Positions 38,537 through 47,415 of a stretch of DNA of 64,000 nt are shown one piece after another (within the stretch, counting starts at the first letter, position 1; each line of letters begins with the position of its first letter). Below the pieces are notes generated by a model. It was not told where the DNA came from and made no database searches. It saw only the letters and a list, made by a program, of their open reading frames with translations. Both the position numbers and the translations under genes were made by a program. The DNA lies in the NCBI GenBank assembly GCA_003170275.1, contig PNAM01000017.1, forward strand, positions 124,001-188,000, in the 5' to 3' direction. This DNA comes from Myxococcales bacterium. GTDB taxonomy: Bacteria > Myxococcota_A > Polyangia > Palsa-1104.

Positions 38537-40819
38537 GTGAGAACCCTCAGGCCCCTGGTCCTCGGCCTGACGCTGCTCGCGCTGGTGAGCCCGTTCCTGT
38601 TCGGCAAGAGCCTGTGGCTGCGCGACATGGCGCTGTTCGCCTATCCGACCAAGATGTACCTGCGCGATCGGTTGTTCGCCGGCGAGCTGCCGCTGTGGAA
38701 CCCGCTGCTCGGCCTGGGACGGCCGTTTCTCGGCATGGTGCAGCCGGGCGTGCTCTATCCGGGCAATCTGATCCTCGCGCTGCCGTCGCCGTTCGGCGTC
38801 GATCTGTTCTTCGTCGCGCACCTGTTCCTGGCCGCCTACGGCATGCGCGCCTGGCTACGCGCGCTCGGCAGCGACGAGACCGAGGCCAGCGTCGGCGGGA
38901 TCGTGCTCGGGCTGTCGGGCTACCTGGTCTCGATGCTCGCCGGCGAAGGCTTCTACCTGGTCGGCGTGGCGTGGGTGCCGTGGATGCTGGCGACGACGGC
39001 GCGCGCGCCTGCCGACGAGCGCCTGCGAACGCGCGCGGCGCAGGCGGCGCGCCTGGCGCTTCTCGGCGCACTGGCGCTGACCGCGGGGGATCCGCAGGCG
39101 CTGTTCCTGGGCCTGCTCGCGTGCGCGTTCCAGGCGGCGGCCGCGCCGGATCGCAAGAGCGTGGCGCGCGGGCTCGCGGTGGTGGCAGCCGGCGGCGCGT
39201 TGTGCGCGCTGATCGCCGCCGCGCAGATCCTGCCGGGGCTCGAGGTGGGCGCGGTCGGCCGGCCGGGCGGCGCGTTGCTCGAAGACGCCGCGCACTTCGC
39301 GCTCGCGCCCGCGCGCCTGCTCGAGCTGGTGTGGCCGGGCGCGTTCGGCGAGCCCTATTCGCGCGGCTGGTTCGTGCACGCGCTCGTCGACGAAGGGACC
39401 GGCGTGCGCTACCAGCCGTGGGCGGCCGGGATCTACCTGGGCCTGTTGACGCCGATGCTGGCGATCGCGGCGCTCCTCGGGGCGCGCCGTCAGCGGATCG
39501 ATGTGGCGCTGCTCGCGCTCGGGCTGTGCGGGCTGTTGCTCGCGCTCGGGCCGCATGCGCCGGTGTGGCGTGCATGGTTCCAGCTCGTACCGGGCGCGCG
39601 GCTGTTCCGTTATCCGGAGAAATATTTCTTCCTGTTCACGCTCGCCTGCGCAGCGCTGGCGGCGCGCGGCCTGTCGATCGTGGCGGCGCGGCCGCGGCCA
39701 GCGATGTGGGCCGGGCTCGCCGGCGTGGCGCTGCTCGGCGTCGGCGCGCTGGGGGCGAGACTGGCGGGCGCTTCGTTGATGCAAGCGCTGGTCGGGCGCC
39801 TGGGCACGGTGTCACCGGCCGAAGCGGGCCAGGTGGTGGCGCATCGCGCGCTGCTCGCGTTGGCGCTGGGCGCGGCCGCGTGGCTGGCGCTGGTGCTCGT
39901 GCGACGCAGCGGCCCTGGCGAAGCGCGGATCAAGCTGTGCCTCGGAACGCTGCTCACGATCGATCTCCTGATCGCCAGCCTGCACCTCCTGTCGTGGGCT
40001 CCCTCGTCGCTGTATCGCGACCGGCCGCTGCTCGTCGATCACCTGGCGGCGGCCGAAAGGCTGGCCGGCGATGCGGGGCCGAGCCGGCTCTATCGCGCGA
40101 ACAACCTCGATCTCGGCGGCGACGATGCGCAGCTGGTGCGCGCCACGCTCACGCCGGACTGCGGCATGGAGCTGGGCATCGATCACCTCGACGCGTACGA
40201 CAACTTCAAGACCGCCGCCGAGACCGAGCTATGGGGTGCGCTGCGCAGCCGGCCGCTCAAGCTCCTGCAAGTGACCGCCACGCGCTACGCGCTGCTCGGC
40301 GATGGGCAGCTCGGCGCGATCCATCCGGGGCTGACGGTGCGGCAACATTACCAGCAGCTCCACGCGTCGCTGGTCGAGGTCGCGGGCGCGTCGGCGCGCG
40401 CGTACCTGGCGGCCGACGCGCGCCCGATCGCGAACACCGGCGACGCGGCGCGGGCGATGGCGGAGGACGCGTTCGTCGCCGGAACCAACGCGCTCGTCGA
40501 AGGCGGCGAGGCACGCGCGGCGAGCGGGCGCTGCGAGCTGGAACGCTACGCGCCCGAGACCGTGCTCCTGCGCTGCCAGGCTTCGGCGCCGGCGTACGCG
40601 ATCGTCGCCGACAGCGCGTTCCCCGGCTGGGAAGCGACCGTCGACGGCCAGCCCGCGCCGATCCTGATCGCGAACGCAGTGATGCGCGCGGTCCCGGTGC
40701 CGGCCGGCGCCTCACGGGTAGCGCTGCGGTACCGCCCGCGCAGCGTGCGCACCGGCGCGATCGCGAGCCTGCTCGGCCTGTGCATCGCTGCGGTTCTCAT
40801 CCGGCGGGGAAGAGTGTAA
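38537..40819 (+). CDS. YfhO-like multi-TM membrane protein
   Basis: Many TM segments; PTKMYLRDRLFAGELPLWNPLLGLGRPFLGMVQPGVLYP; C-terminal YAIVADSAFPGWEATVDGQPAPI typical of YfhO family. Confidence 0.85.
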   Translation: MRTLRPLVLGLTLLALVSPFLFGKSLWLRDMALFAYPTKMYLRDRLFAGELPLWNPLLGLGRPFLGMVQPGVLYPGNLILALPSPFGVDLFFVAHLFLAAYGMRAWLRALGSDETEASVGGIVLGLSGYLVSMLAGEGFYLVGVAWVPWMLATTARAPADERLRTRAAQAARLALLGALALTAGDPQALFLGLLACAFQAAAAPDRKSVARGLAVVAAGGALCALIAAAQILPGLEVGAVGRPGGALLEDAAHFALAPARLLELVWPGAFGEPYSRGWFVHALVDEGTGVRYQPWAAGIYLGLLTPMLAIAALLGARRQRIDVALLALGLCGLLLALGPHAPVWRAWFQLVPGARLFRYPEKYFFLFTLACAALAARGLSIVAARPRPAMWAGLAGVALLGVGALGARLAGASLMQALVGRLGTVSPAEAGQVVAHRALLALALGAAAWLALVLVRRSGPGEARIKLCLGTLLTIDLLIASLHLLSWAPSSLYRDRPLLVDHLAAAERLAGDAGPSRLYRANNLDLGGDDAQLVRATLTPDCGMELGIDHLDAYDNFKTAAETELWGALRSRPLKLLQVTATRYALLGDGQLGAIHPGLTVRQHYQQLHASLVEVAGASARAYLAADARPIANTGDAARAMAEDAFVAGTNALVEGGEARAASGRCELERYAPETVLLRCQASAPAYAIVADSAFPGWEATVDGQPAPILIANAVMRAVPVPAGASRVALRYRPRSVRTGAIASLLGLCIAAVLIRRGRV

Positions 40820-40822
40820 AAG

Positions 40823-43243
40823 TTGCGCATGGGCTTTGGCGACTGGCTGCGCGAGCTTCCGTCCAATCCGCTGCTCGCACTCACGCGCTTGTACCGCCGC
40901 CCGTTGCCCCGGGTGAGCGGCACGCTGCGCGCGTCGGGCCTGCGCGCGCCGGTCGAGGTGCTGCGCGACCGCTGGGGCGTGCCGCACATCTATGCGCGCT
41001 CGACCGAGGACGTGGTCTTCGGTCAGGGCTTCGTGCAAGCGCAGGATCGGCTGTGGCAGCTCGAGCTCAACCGGCGCGTCGGTCACGGGCGCCTGGCGGA
41101 GATCTTCGGCGAGCTGGCGTTCGACACCGATCGGCTGTTGCGCACCATCGGCCTCGGGCGCGCCGCGCACCTCAACCTGTCGCGCGCCGACGACGAGAGC
41201 CACATGCTGCTCGACGCGTATTCGCGCGGCGTGAACGCGTACATCGAGCAGAACCGCAAGCGACTGCCGCTCGAGTTCACCCTGCTCCGCCTCGATCCCG
41301 AGCCGTGGCAGCCGATCGACTCGCTCGCGTGGGGCCAGATGATGGCCTGGGGCCTGTCGACCAACTGGGATTCGGAGCTGCTCAACGGCGCGATCGCGTC
41401 GCGCCTCGGCCCCGAGCGCGCGGCGCGGCTGCGCGGCGAGTATCCCAAGGACAATCCGATCATCGTGCCCGGGCAGTCGTGGGGATCGCTGCACGCCGAG
41501 GTGATCGCGGAATTTCGCGGCGCACAGAAGTGGCTGCCGCTCTCCGGCATGCAGGGCATGAGCAACAACTGGGTCGTCGACGGGACCAAGTCGGTGACCG
41601 GCAAGCCGCTGCTCGCCAACGACCCGCACCTCGGCCTGCAGATGCCGTCGATCTGGTACGAGAACCATCTGATCGCGCCCGATCTCGAGGCCACCGGCGT
41701 GTCGCTGCCCGGCGCTCCGGGCGTGGTGATCGGCCACAACGCGCACATCGCTTGGGGCTTCACCGCCGCGGTGCCCGACACTGCCGATCTGTTCATCGAG
41801 AAGCTCGATCCGGCGCAGCCGGGCCGCTACGAATATCAAGGCAAGTGGCACGACGCGCAGATCATCCGCGAGCAGGTGCCGGTCAAGGGCGAGGCGGCGC
41901 GCACCATCGAGATCGTGATCACGCGCCACGGACCGCTGGTCACCAGGCTGAGCCCCATCGCGCCGCCGGGGATGGCGCTGTCGCTGAAATGGATCGGCCA
42001 CGAGGAGAACCACGTCTACCGCGCGCCGCTCGAGCTCAACCGCGCGCGCAACTGGACCGAGTTCGTCGCCGCGGTCGCCGACTGGGACGCGCCGTCCATG
42101 AACGCGGTGTACGCGGATCGCGAAGGGAACATCGGCTACCAGATGACCGGGCGCGTGCCGATCCGCAAGAACGGGCGCGGCCAGACCCCGGTGCCCGGCT
42201 GGACCGGCGAGTACGAGTGGGTGGGGACCATCCCGAAGGACGAGCTGCCGTCGAGCTACAACCCGGCGCAGCACTACTTCGCGTCGGCGAACAACCAGGT
42301 GGCCGGCAAGGAATACCCTCACTTCCTCACCACCGAGACCATGAACGGCTTCCGCGCGCGGCGCATCGTGGCCATGCTCACCGAGAAGGAAAAGCTCTCG
42401 GGCGACGACTTCGCCCGTATGCAGCTCGATCAATACTGCGCGCCGGCCAAGCCGTTCTGCGCGCTGTTGGCCCAGCGCAAGGCGACGATCCTGGCGCAGC
42501 CGATCCTCTCGCCAGTGCACGCGCAGGCCGAGCGCGCGCTCGGGGTGATCGAGCGCTGGGATCACCGGCTCACCGCCGACTCGGTGCCGGGCGCGCTGTA
42601 CGAGCTGACGCAGTACTTCGTGTGCCGGCGCGTGCTCGAGCCGCTGCTCGGCGAGCTCACCGAGCCGGCGCTCGGCGTGGGCTTCCACCCGCTGCTCAAC
42701 CCGGTGATCCTCGGGTACCTCGACCGGACGCAGCTGGTGATCCACGATTTGCTGGTGGCGGACGCGCACGACTGGTGGAAGGGACGCACGCGCGACGAGC
42801 TGCTCGCGCACGCGCTGTACGACGCGCTCCACTACCTGACCACCGCTTGCGGCCCCGAGCTCGACGCGTGGCACTGGGGAACGATCCACTTCGCGGCGTT
42901 CAACCATCCGCTCGGCGCCAAGAAGCCGCTCGACAAGATCTTCAGCCGCGGGCCGTTCCCCTACGGCGGCGACACACACACGGTGTGGCAGGCAGCGTTC
43001 GTGCCGCGGCTGCCGCTGCAGGCAGAGGGCGGGTTCACCGCCTCGTGGCGGCAGATCATCGATCTCTCCGACTGGGACGCCTCGCGCGCGATCCACACCA
43101 CCGGGCAGTCCGGGCACCCGGCGTCCAAGCACTACGACGATATGATTCCGATGTGGTTGAACGGCGAATATCACCCGCTGCTCTGGTCGCGCGCCCGTGT
43201 GGAAGCGCACCTCGAGTCGCGCCTGGACCTGGAGCCGGCCTAG
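40823..43243 (+). CDS. Penicillin acylase family protein (Ntn hydrolase)
   Basis: WGVPHIYARSTEDVVFGQGFVQAQDRLWQLELNRR; MSNNWVVDGTKSVTGKPLLANDPHL nucleophile region. Confidence 0.92.
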   Translation: MRMGFGDWLRELPSNPLLALTRLYRRPLPRVSGTLRASGLRAPVEVLRDRWGVPHIYARSTEDVVFGQGFVQAQDRLWQLELNRRVGHGRLAEIFGELAFDTDRLLRTIGLGRAAHLNLSRADDESHMLLDAYSRGVNAYIEQNRKRLPLEFTLLRLDPEPWQPIDSLAWGQMMAWGLSTNWDSELLNGAIASRLGPERAARLRGEYPKDNPIIVPGQSWGSLHAEVIAEFRGAQKWLPLSGMQGMSNNWVVDGTKSVTGKPLLANDPHLGLQMPSIWYENHLIAPDLEATGVSLPGAPGVVIGHNAHIAWGFTAAVPDTADLFIEKLDPAQPGRYEYQGKWHDAQIIREQVPVKGEAARTIEIVITRHGPLVTRLSPIAPPGMALSLKWIGHEENHVYRAPLELNRARNWTEFVAAVADWDAPSMNAVYADREGNIGYQMTGRVPIRKNGRGQTPVPGWTGEYEWVGTIPKDELPSSYNPAQHYFASANNQVAGKEYPHFLTTETMNGFRARRIVAMLTEKEKLSGDDFARMQLDQYCAPAKPFCALLAQRKATILAQPILSPVHAQAERALGVIERWDHRLTADSVPGALYELTQYFVCRRVLEPLLGELTEPALGVGFHPLLNPVILGYLDRTQLVIHDLLVADAHDWWKGRTRDELLAHALYDALHYLTTACGPELDAWHWGTIHFAAFNHPLGAKKPLDKIFSRGPFPYGGDTHTVWQAAFVPRLPLQAEGGFTASWRQIIDLSDWDASRAIHTTGQSGHPASKHYDDMIPMWLNGEYHPLLWSRARVEAHLESRLDLEPA

Positions 43244-44244
43244 TGCACAACGCGATGCGAATTGCCTTGGGACTCCTGCTCGCTCCGGCGCTGGCCGGCG
43301 CGCAGCCGGTGCCGGGGAAGTTGATCCCGAACGACATCAACCTTTTGATCGGCGGCGACGTGGCGCAGGTGCGCGCCGCCGGGCCGCCCGAGGTGATCAA
43401 GCTGCTGCTCGACGGTGCCCGCGCGGCCGCCGAGAAGATCGGCGCGGATCCGACGACCATCGGCGCGTTCGCCATCGGCGTGCTGGTGCCGCCCGGCGGA
43501 TCGCACGGCGGCAAGGTGACCGCGGTGATGGCCGCCGACATGACCATCGATCCGCAGAAGCTCGAGAAGGAGCTCGACCCGCCGATCACCAGCCGCAGCT
43601 ACCAGGGGATCATGATCCGCGACGCCAAGGCGGACTCCTACGCGGTGCTCCCCGCGAACCGACTGCTGGTCACCGAGCAGCTTCCCATCGAGCGCATCAT
43701 CGATCTCAACGCCGGCAAGGGCGACTCGCTGGTCGACAAGAAGGCCGCGGCGCTGCTCAAGCGGGTCAACGCGACCGGTGGGCGCGGCCCGGCGCTGTTC
43801 GGCTGGCTCGATCTGTCGAACCTCAAACCGGCGCTCAAGTCCCAGGGGCCGGAGCTGGCGTCGCTCGAAGAGGCCGCCGGATCGCTCGGCCTCGGCCCGA
43901 ACGGCGCCGATCTCAAGCTGATCGGCCGCTGCACCACGACCGACGCGGCGCAACAGGCGGCGACGGCCTCACGAAACCTGATCAAGGAGCTGGCGTCCAA
44001 CCCACAGCTGCAGATCTTCGGGCTCAAGCCGCTCCTCGAAGGCATCCGGATCGAGACCGAGAACGCGTTGGTGCTCTACACGCTGCACGTGAGCGCGGCG
44101 CAGTACGCCGACTTGATGACGCGGCTGTCGGGCTTCGTCGCCGCCTCGATGCAGCCGCAGCCGCCGCCCGCGGAGCCGCAAGACGAGATGCCGGTGAAGC
44201 CCAAGAAGAAGCCGAAGAAGAAGGCTACCAAACCAGCGGGATGA
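43243..44244 (+). CDS. Secreted hypothetical protein with lysine-rich C-terminus
   Basis: Signal peptide MRIALGLLLAPALAGAQP; real gene is the 3' part of spurious ORF 38614-44244. Confidence 0.75.
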   Translation: MHNAMRIALGLLLAPALAGAQPVPGKLIPNDINLLIGGDVAQVRAAGPPEVIKLLLDGARAAAEKIGADPTTIGAFAIGVLVPPGGSHGGKVTAVMAADMTIDPQKLEKELDPPITSRSYQGIMIRDAKADSYAVLPANRLLVTEQLPIERIIDLNAGKGDSLVDKKAAALLKRVNATGGRGPALFGWLDLSNLKPALKSQGPELASLEEAAGSLGLGPNGADLKLIGRCTTTDAAQQAATASRNLIKELASNPQLQIFGLKPLLEGIRIETENALVLYTLHVSAAQYADLMTRLSGFVAASMQPQPPPAEPQDEMPVKPKKKPKKKATKPAG

Positions 44245-44848
44245 ACATCCACGAGCGCGCCTTGTAGGCCGCGAACTCGGGGTAGCGCGACAGCGACTTC
44301 TCCTTGCGCAACATGTTGGGGATCCAGATCCCCACGATCACCATCGCCAACACACCCAGCGGCGCCCAGTGGTACGCGACCAGGCTGAACCCGCCGTACA
44401 CCAGGAGCTCGCCGAGGTAGTTGGGGTTGCGCACGCGTCCCCACAAGCCCTCGGTGATGAGCACGCCCGGCCGCAGCGTGAGCGACAGGAACTTCTGCAT
44501 GTCGCTCACGTAGTGCAGGAAGATGCCGGTGGTGAACAGGAACACGCACAAGCCCATCCACCACGCGGGCGGCACCGCGGTGCGGTGCGTGGTGATCAAC
44601 CACGGGCTCACCCAGTACATCGACAGCCCGCCCCACGTGAACAGGCCGTAGCCCAGGCCCACCGGCCGATCCCACTGCTTGTCGCCGAAGAACCGGCTCT
44701 TGGTCATCCACAAGATGCCGTAGGTGCCGTGCATGGCCAGGTACAGCCACGCGCGCGGATCGTCCCAGTCGCGAAAGTAGGCGATCATCGCGAGCACCAC
44801 GAGCCCGGTCACGCCCTTGTGCCAGTCGATGTAGAACTTGTGCTTCAC
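44225..44848 (-). CDS. Isoprenylcysteine carboxyl methyltransferase/DUF1295-like membrane protein
   Basis: Multi-TM; RPGVLITEGLWGRVRNPNYLGELLVYGGF..RKEKSLSRYPEFAAYKARSWMFIP. Confidence 0.8.
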   Translation of the reverse strand: MKHKFYIDWHKGVTGLVVLAMIAYFRDWDDPRAWLYLAMHGTYGILWMTKSRFFGDKQWDRPVGLGYGLFTWGGLSMYWVSPWLITTHRTAVPPAWWMGLCVFLFTTGIFLHYVSDMQKFLSLTLRPGVLITEGLWGRVRNPNYLGELLVYGGFSLVAYHWAPLGVLAMVIVGIWIPNMLRKEKSLSRYPEFAAYKARSWMFIPLVW

Positions 44849-44867
44849 GTGGACCCCCTGCCCTCTG

Positions 44868-44873
44868 TACGAT
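44868..44873 (+). promoter_or_regulatory. -10-like TACGAT 7 nt upstream of the selenoprotein ATG (weak -35 TTCACG 18 nt upstream)
   Basis: No SD present between this hexamer and ATG 44881; leaderless arrangement. Confidence 0.4.
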
Positions 44874-44880
44874 ACACCTC

Positions 44881-45225
44881 ATGCCCAAGATCGACCTCTT
44901 CTGGAAGCCCGGCTGAACGGGCTGCGTGCGCGCGCGGGAGTTTCTCGCGCAGAAAAAAGGCGAAGGTGAGTTCGGCCTTCGCAATCTCATCAAGGAACCG
45001 CTCAGCGCCGACGAGATCCGCGCGATCGCCAAGCAGGTGGGCGACGCAAAGCTGCTGATCGCCCCGAAGCGGCGCGCCGAGGCGGAGGGCCTCGACGGCG
45101 AGAAGCTGATCGTCTGGCTGGCGGCCGACGGCGCTCATCTGCGACGGCCCATCATCATCGCCGGCAAGAAGGTGACGCTCGGGTTCACCAAGACCACGCC
45201 CGACGAGCTGAAGGGCGCGATCTAA
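44881..45225 (+). CDS. Probable selenoprotein, Spx/ArsC-like thioredoxin-fold protein (UGA 44914-44916 = Sec)
   Basis: Frame MPKIDLFWKPG-U-TGCVRAREFLAQ...EPLSADEI..LRRPIIIAGKKVTLGF; UGA at first Cys of CxxC; downstream SECIS-like hairpin. Confidence 0.85.
44932..44950 (+). promoter_or_regulatory. Bacterial SECIS-like hairpin GCGCGGGA-GUU-UCUCGCGC
   Basis: 8-bp stem (one G-U), 3-nt loop starting with G, loop begins 23 nt after the UGA. Confidence 0.75.
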
Positions 45226-45238
45226 GTCAACGCTGCGC

Positions 45239-46654
45239 TTACAGCACCAGGTTGTCGACCACCTTGGCGAGCGACGCGAGGTTGTTCACCACCTCGACCT
45301 TGTCGCAGTACGGCTCATAGTCGCGCATCGCCGAGTCGCCGAACGCCCACGACAACGGCGGCTCCGGATTCAGCCACAGCACGCGCCGCGCGCGCGCCTT
45401 GACGTCGGCCAGCGCCCACGCCTCGGGCGCGTTGTAGTTGTTGCGCGCGTCGCCGATGATGATCACGGTGGTCTTCTGCGTCACCGTGTCGAGGTGATGC
45501 TCGGCGAAGGTCTTGAACGCGCGCCCGAAGTTCGAGTTGGCGTACACGTTCACCACGCCGCCCGCGTAGGCCACGTCGACCGCGCGCTGCAGCTCGTACT
45601 TCTTGAATAGATCGGTGCACTCGCCGAGATCGCTGACGAACACGAACGAGCGCACCTGCGCGAACAGCTCCTGCAGCGTGAACGCGAACTGCAGCATGAA
45701 GCGCGAGACGTGCCGCACCGAGTCCGAGATGTCGCACAGGATGACCAGGCGCGGCTTGTCGATGCGCCGCTTCTTGTACTTGAGGGTGAACGGCACGCCG
45801 CCGGTGGCCAGCGCGCGCCGGAGCGTGCGACGCGCGTCGAGCCGGCCCTTGCGCTCGACCTTGCGGCGCAGCGCGACCATCTGCTTGAGCTTGCGCGCCA
45901 GCCGCGTCACCTCTTCGCGCAACCGGTAGAGCTCGGCCTCGTTCATCGCGCCGAACGGCTTGTGCTCGAGGATCTGCTTGCGCATCTGCTCCAGGTAATT
46001 CAGGTTGCGCCGCTCGAACTCGTCCGAGACGTAGCCGCGCACCTGGCCGCGCACGCGCTCGAGCTGGCGCGCCGCCGCCTCCATCAGCCGGCGCGCATCG
46101 TCGTCGCCGATCTTCTTGCGCAGCCGTCCTTCGAGGTTGTTCAGCTCCTCCTGCGCCTGGCGAAAGTTGAGCGCCTCGAGCAGGTGCTGCGTGAAGAATC
46201 CGATCTGCAGCGGGTTGACCAGCCGATCGAAGTTGATCTGGATCCCCGCCAACCGGATCAACGCCTCGATCTTCGAGCGCCGAAGGCCCATCCCCATACG
46301 CGCCAGCGGCGACATGCGCGCGGTCTCGTCGGCGAGCATGGCCACCAGCGCCTCGATCTGATCCTCGGAGAACCCCTCCAGCAGCAGCGCCTCGACCAGC
46401 GGCGGCGCGCCGTCCTTCTTCGCCTTGTCGAGAAAGTCGCCGCGCCGGAAGAAGAACAGATCGAACAGCTCGTCGAACGGCTCCTCGTCGGACTTGCGCT
46501 TGACCAGCGTGGCCTGCAGCGCGGCCTTGAGCGACTCGGGGTCTTCGATGCCGACGATCTGCGTCGCGCGCACCAGATCGAGCACCTCGGAGGTCGACAC
46601 GCGCATGCCGTTTCTGCGGCACAGGCGGGTGAACTCGAGGAGCCGGTCGAGCAC
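45239..46654 (-). CDS. VWA domain-containing CoxE-like protein
   Basis: LVILCDISDSVRHVSRFMLQFAFTLQELFAQVRSFVFVSDLGE; GTG start overlapping upstream TAG. Confidence 0.88.
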   Translation of the reverse strand: MLDRLLEFTRLCRRNGMRVSTSEVLDLVRATQIVGIEDPESLKAALQATLVKRKSDEEPFDELFDLFFFRRGDFLDKAKKDGAPPLVEALLLEGFSEDQIEALVAMLADETARMSPLARMGMGLRRSKIEALIRLAGIQINFDRLVNPLQIGFFTQHLLEALNFRQAQEELNNLEGRLRKKIGDDDARRLMEAAARQLERVRGQVRGYVSDEFERRNLNYLEQMRKQILEHKPFGAMNEAELYRLREEVTRLARKLKQMVALRRKVERKGRLDARRTLRRALATGGVPFTLKYKKRRIDKPRLVILCDISDSVRHVSRFMLQFAFTLQELFAQVRSFVFVSDLGECTDLFKKYELQRAVDVAYAGGVVNVYANSNFGRAFKTFAEHHLDTVTQKTTVIIIGDARNNYNAPEAWALADVKARARRVLWLNPEPPLSWAFGDSAMRDYEPYCDKVEVVNNLASLAKVVDNLVL

Positions 46655-47415
46655 TACTTGGCCATGGCGGCGGTGACCGCGGCGTCGACGGCGTCGGGAT
46701 CCGCCACCGAGACCTCGCGCACCACGCCCTGCCGGTCGATCACCACCATGGTCGGCAACGCGTAGATGCGATAGCTGGACGACACGACCTCGCTGTCGTC
46801 CGACGCGATGGTGTACTTGAGGTTGAACTTCTCGGCCACGGTGGCCACCACCTCGGCCGACTCCGAGGAGATGCCGATCACCTTGAGCCCCTTTTGGCCG
46901 AGCCGCTCGTGCAGCGCTTCGATGTGCGGCATCATCGCCACGCACGGCCTGCACCAGGTGGCGAAGAAATCGATCAGCACCACCTGCCCCTTCAGCGACG
47001 AGAGCTTGCCCAGCTTGGCGCCGGTCAGCACCGCCGGCTGGAAATCCGGCGCGGCCTTGCCCACCAGCGTATCGCGCTGCAGCACGTTCATGTCCGGCTT
47101 GGCCTCGAGCTTGATCGCGACCACCCGCAGCTTGCCGGCCGCGTCGCTGATCTTGAGCTTGATGGTCTTGCCCACGCCCGCGCGCCGCACCGCGCCGATG
47201 AGCACCTGCACGCTGTCGGTCTTCTCCGCGTCGAGCGCGAGCACCTCGTCACCCGCCTTGATGCCCGCCTTCTGCCCCGGCGCGCCCTCCATCACCTCGC
47301 GCACGCGCGTGCCGCCCTGCGAGCCGCGCTCGAGCACCAGCCCGATCCACGGATCGGACGCGTGAGCCACCGACGACAACACGAACAACGAGAGCACGAC
47401 CAGCGACGTCTTCAT
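46654..47415 (-). CDS. Secreted PDZ domain plus TlpA-like thioredoxin fusion
   Basis: Signal peptide; GTRVREVMEGAPGQKAGIKAGDEVLAL (PDZ); VVLIDFFATWCRPCVAMMP (Trx). Confidence 0.92.
   Translation of the reverse strand: MKTSLVVLSLFVLSSVAHASDPWIGLVLERGSQGGTRVREVMEGAPGQKAGIKAGDEVLALDAEKTDSVQVLIGAVRRAGVGKTIKLKISDAAGKLRVVAIKLEAKPDMNVLQRDTLVGKAAPDFQPAVLTGAKLGKLSSLKGQVVLIDFFATWCRPCVAMMPHIEALHERLGQKGLKVIGISSESAEVVATVAEKFNLKYTIASDDSEVVSSSYRIYALPTMVVIDRQGVVREVSVADPDAVDAAVTAAMAK

Noticed and set aside
40712-43210. 832-aa minus ORF opposite penicillin acylase
   Set aside because: Shadow ORF; acylase motifs intact on plus strand
38614-44244. 1876-aa plus ORF across three genes
   Set aside because: Alternate frame of the YfhO-like and penicillin acylase genes (RRAG-rich); only the 3' part 43243-44244 is a real gene
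44914-44916. UGA as pseudogene nonsense or sequencing error
   Set aside because: Provisionally rejected: the rest of the gene is intact, UGA is exactly at the redox Cys and is followed by a SECIS-like hairpin; genome-level sel genes still need checking
44926-45225. ORF track call starting at internal GTG
   Set aside because: Would remove strand beta-1 and the active site; the frame extends through UGA to ATG 44881
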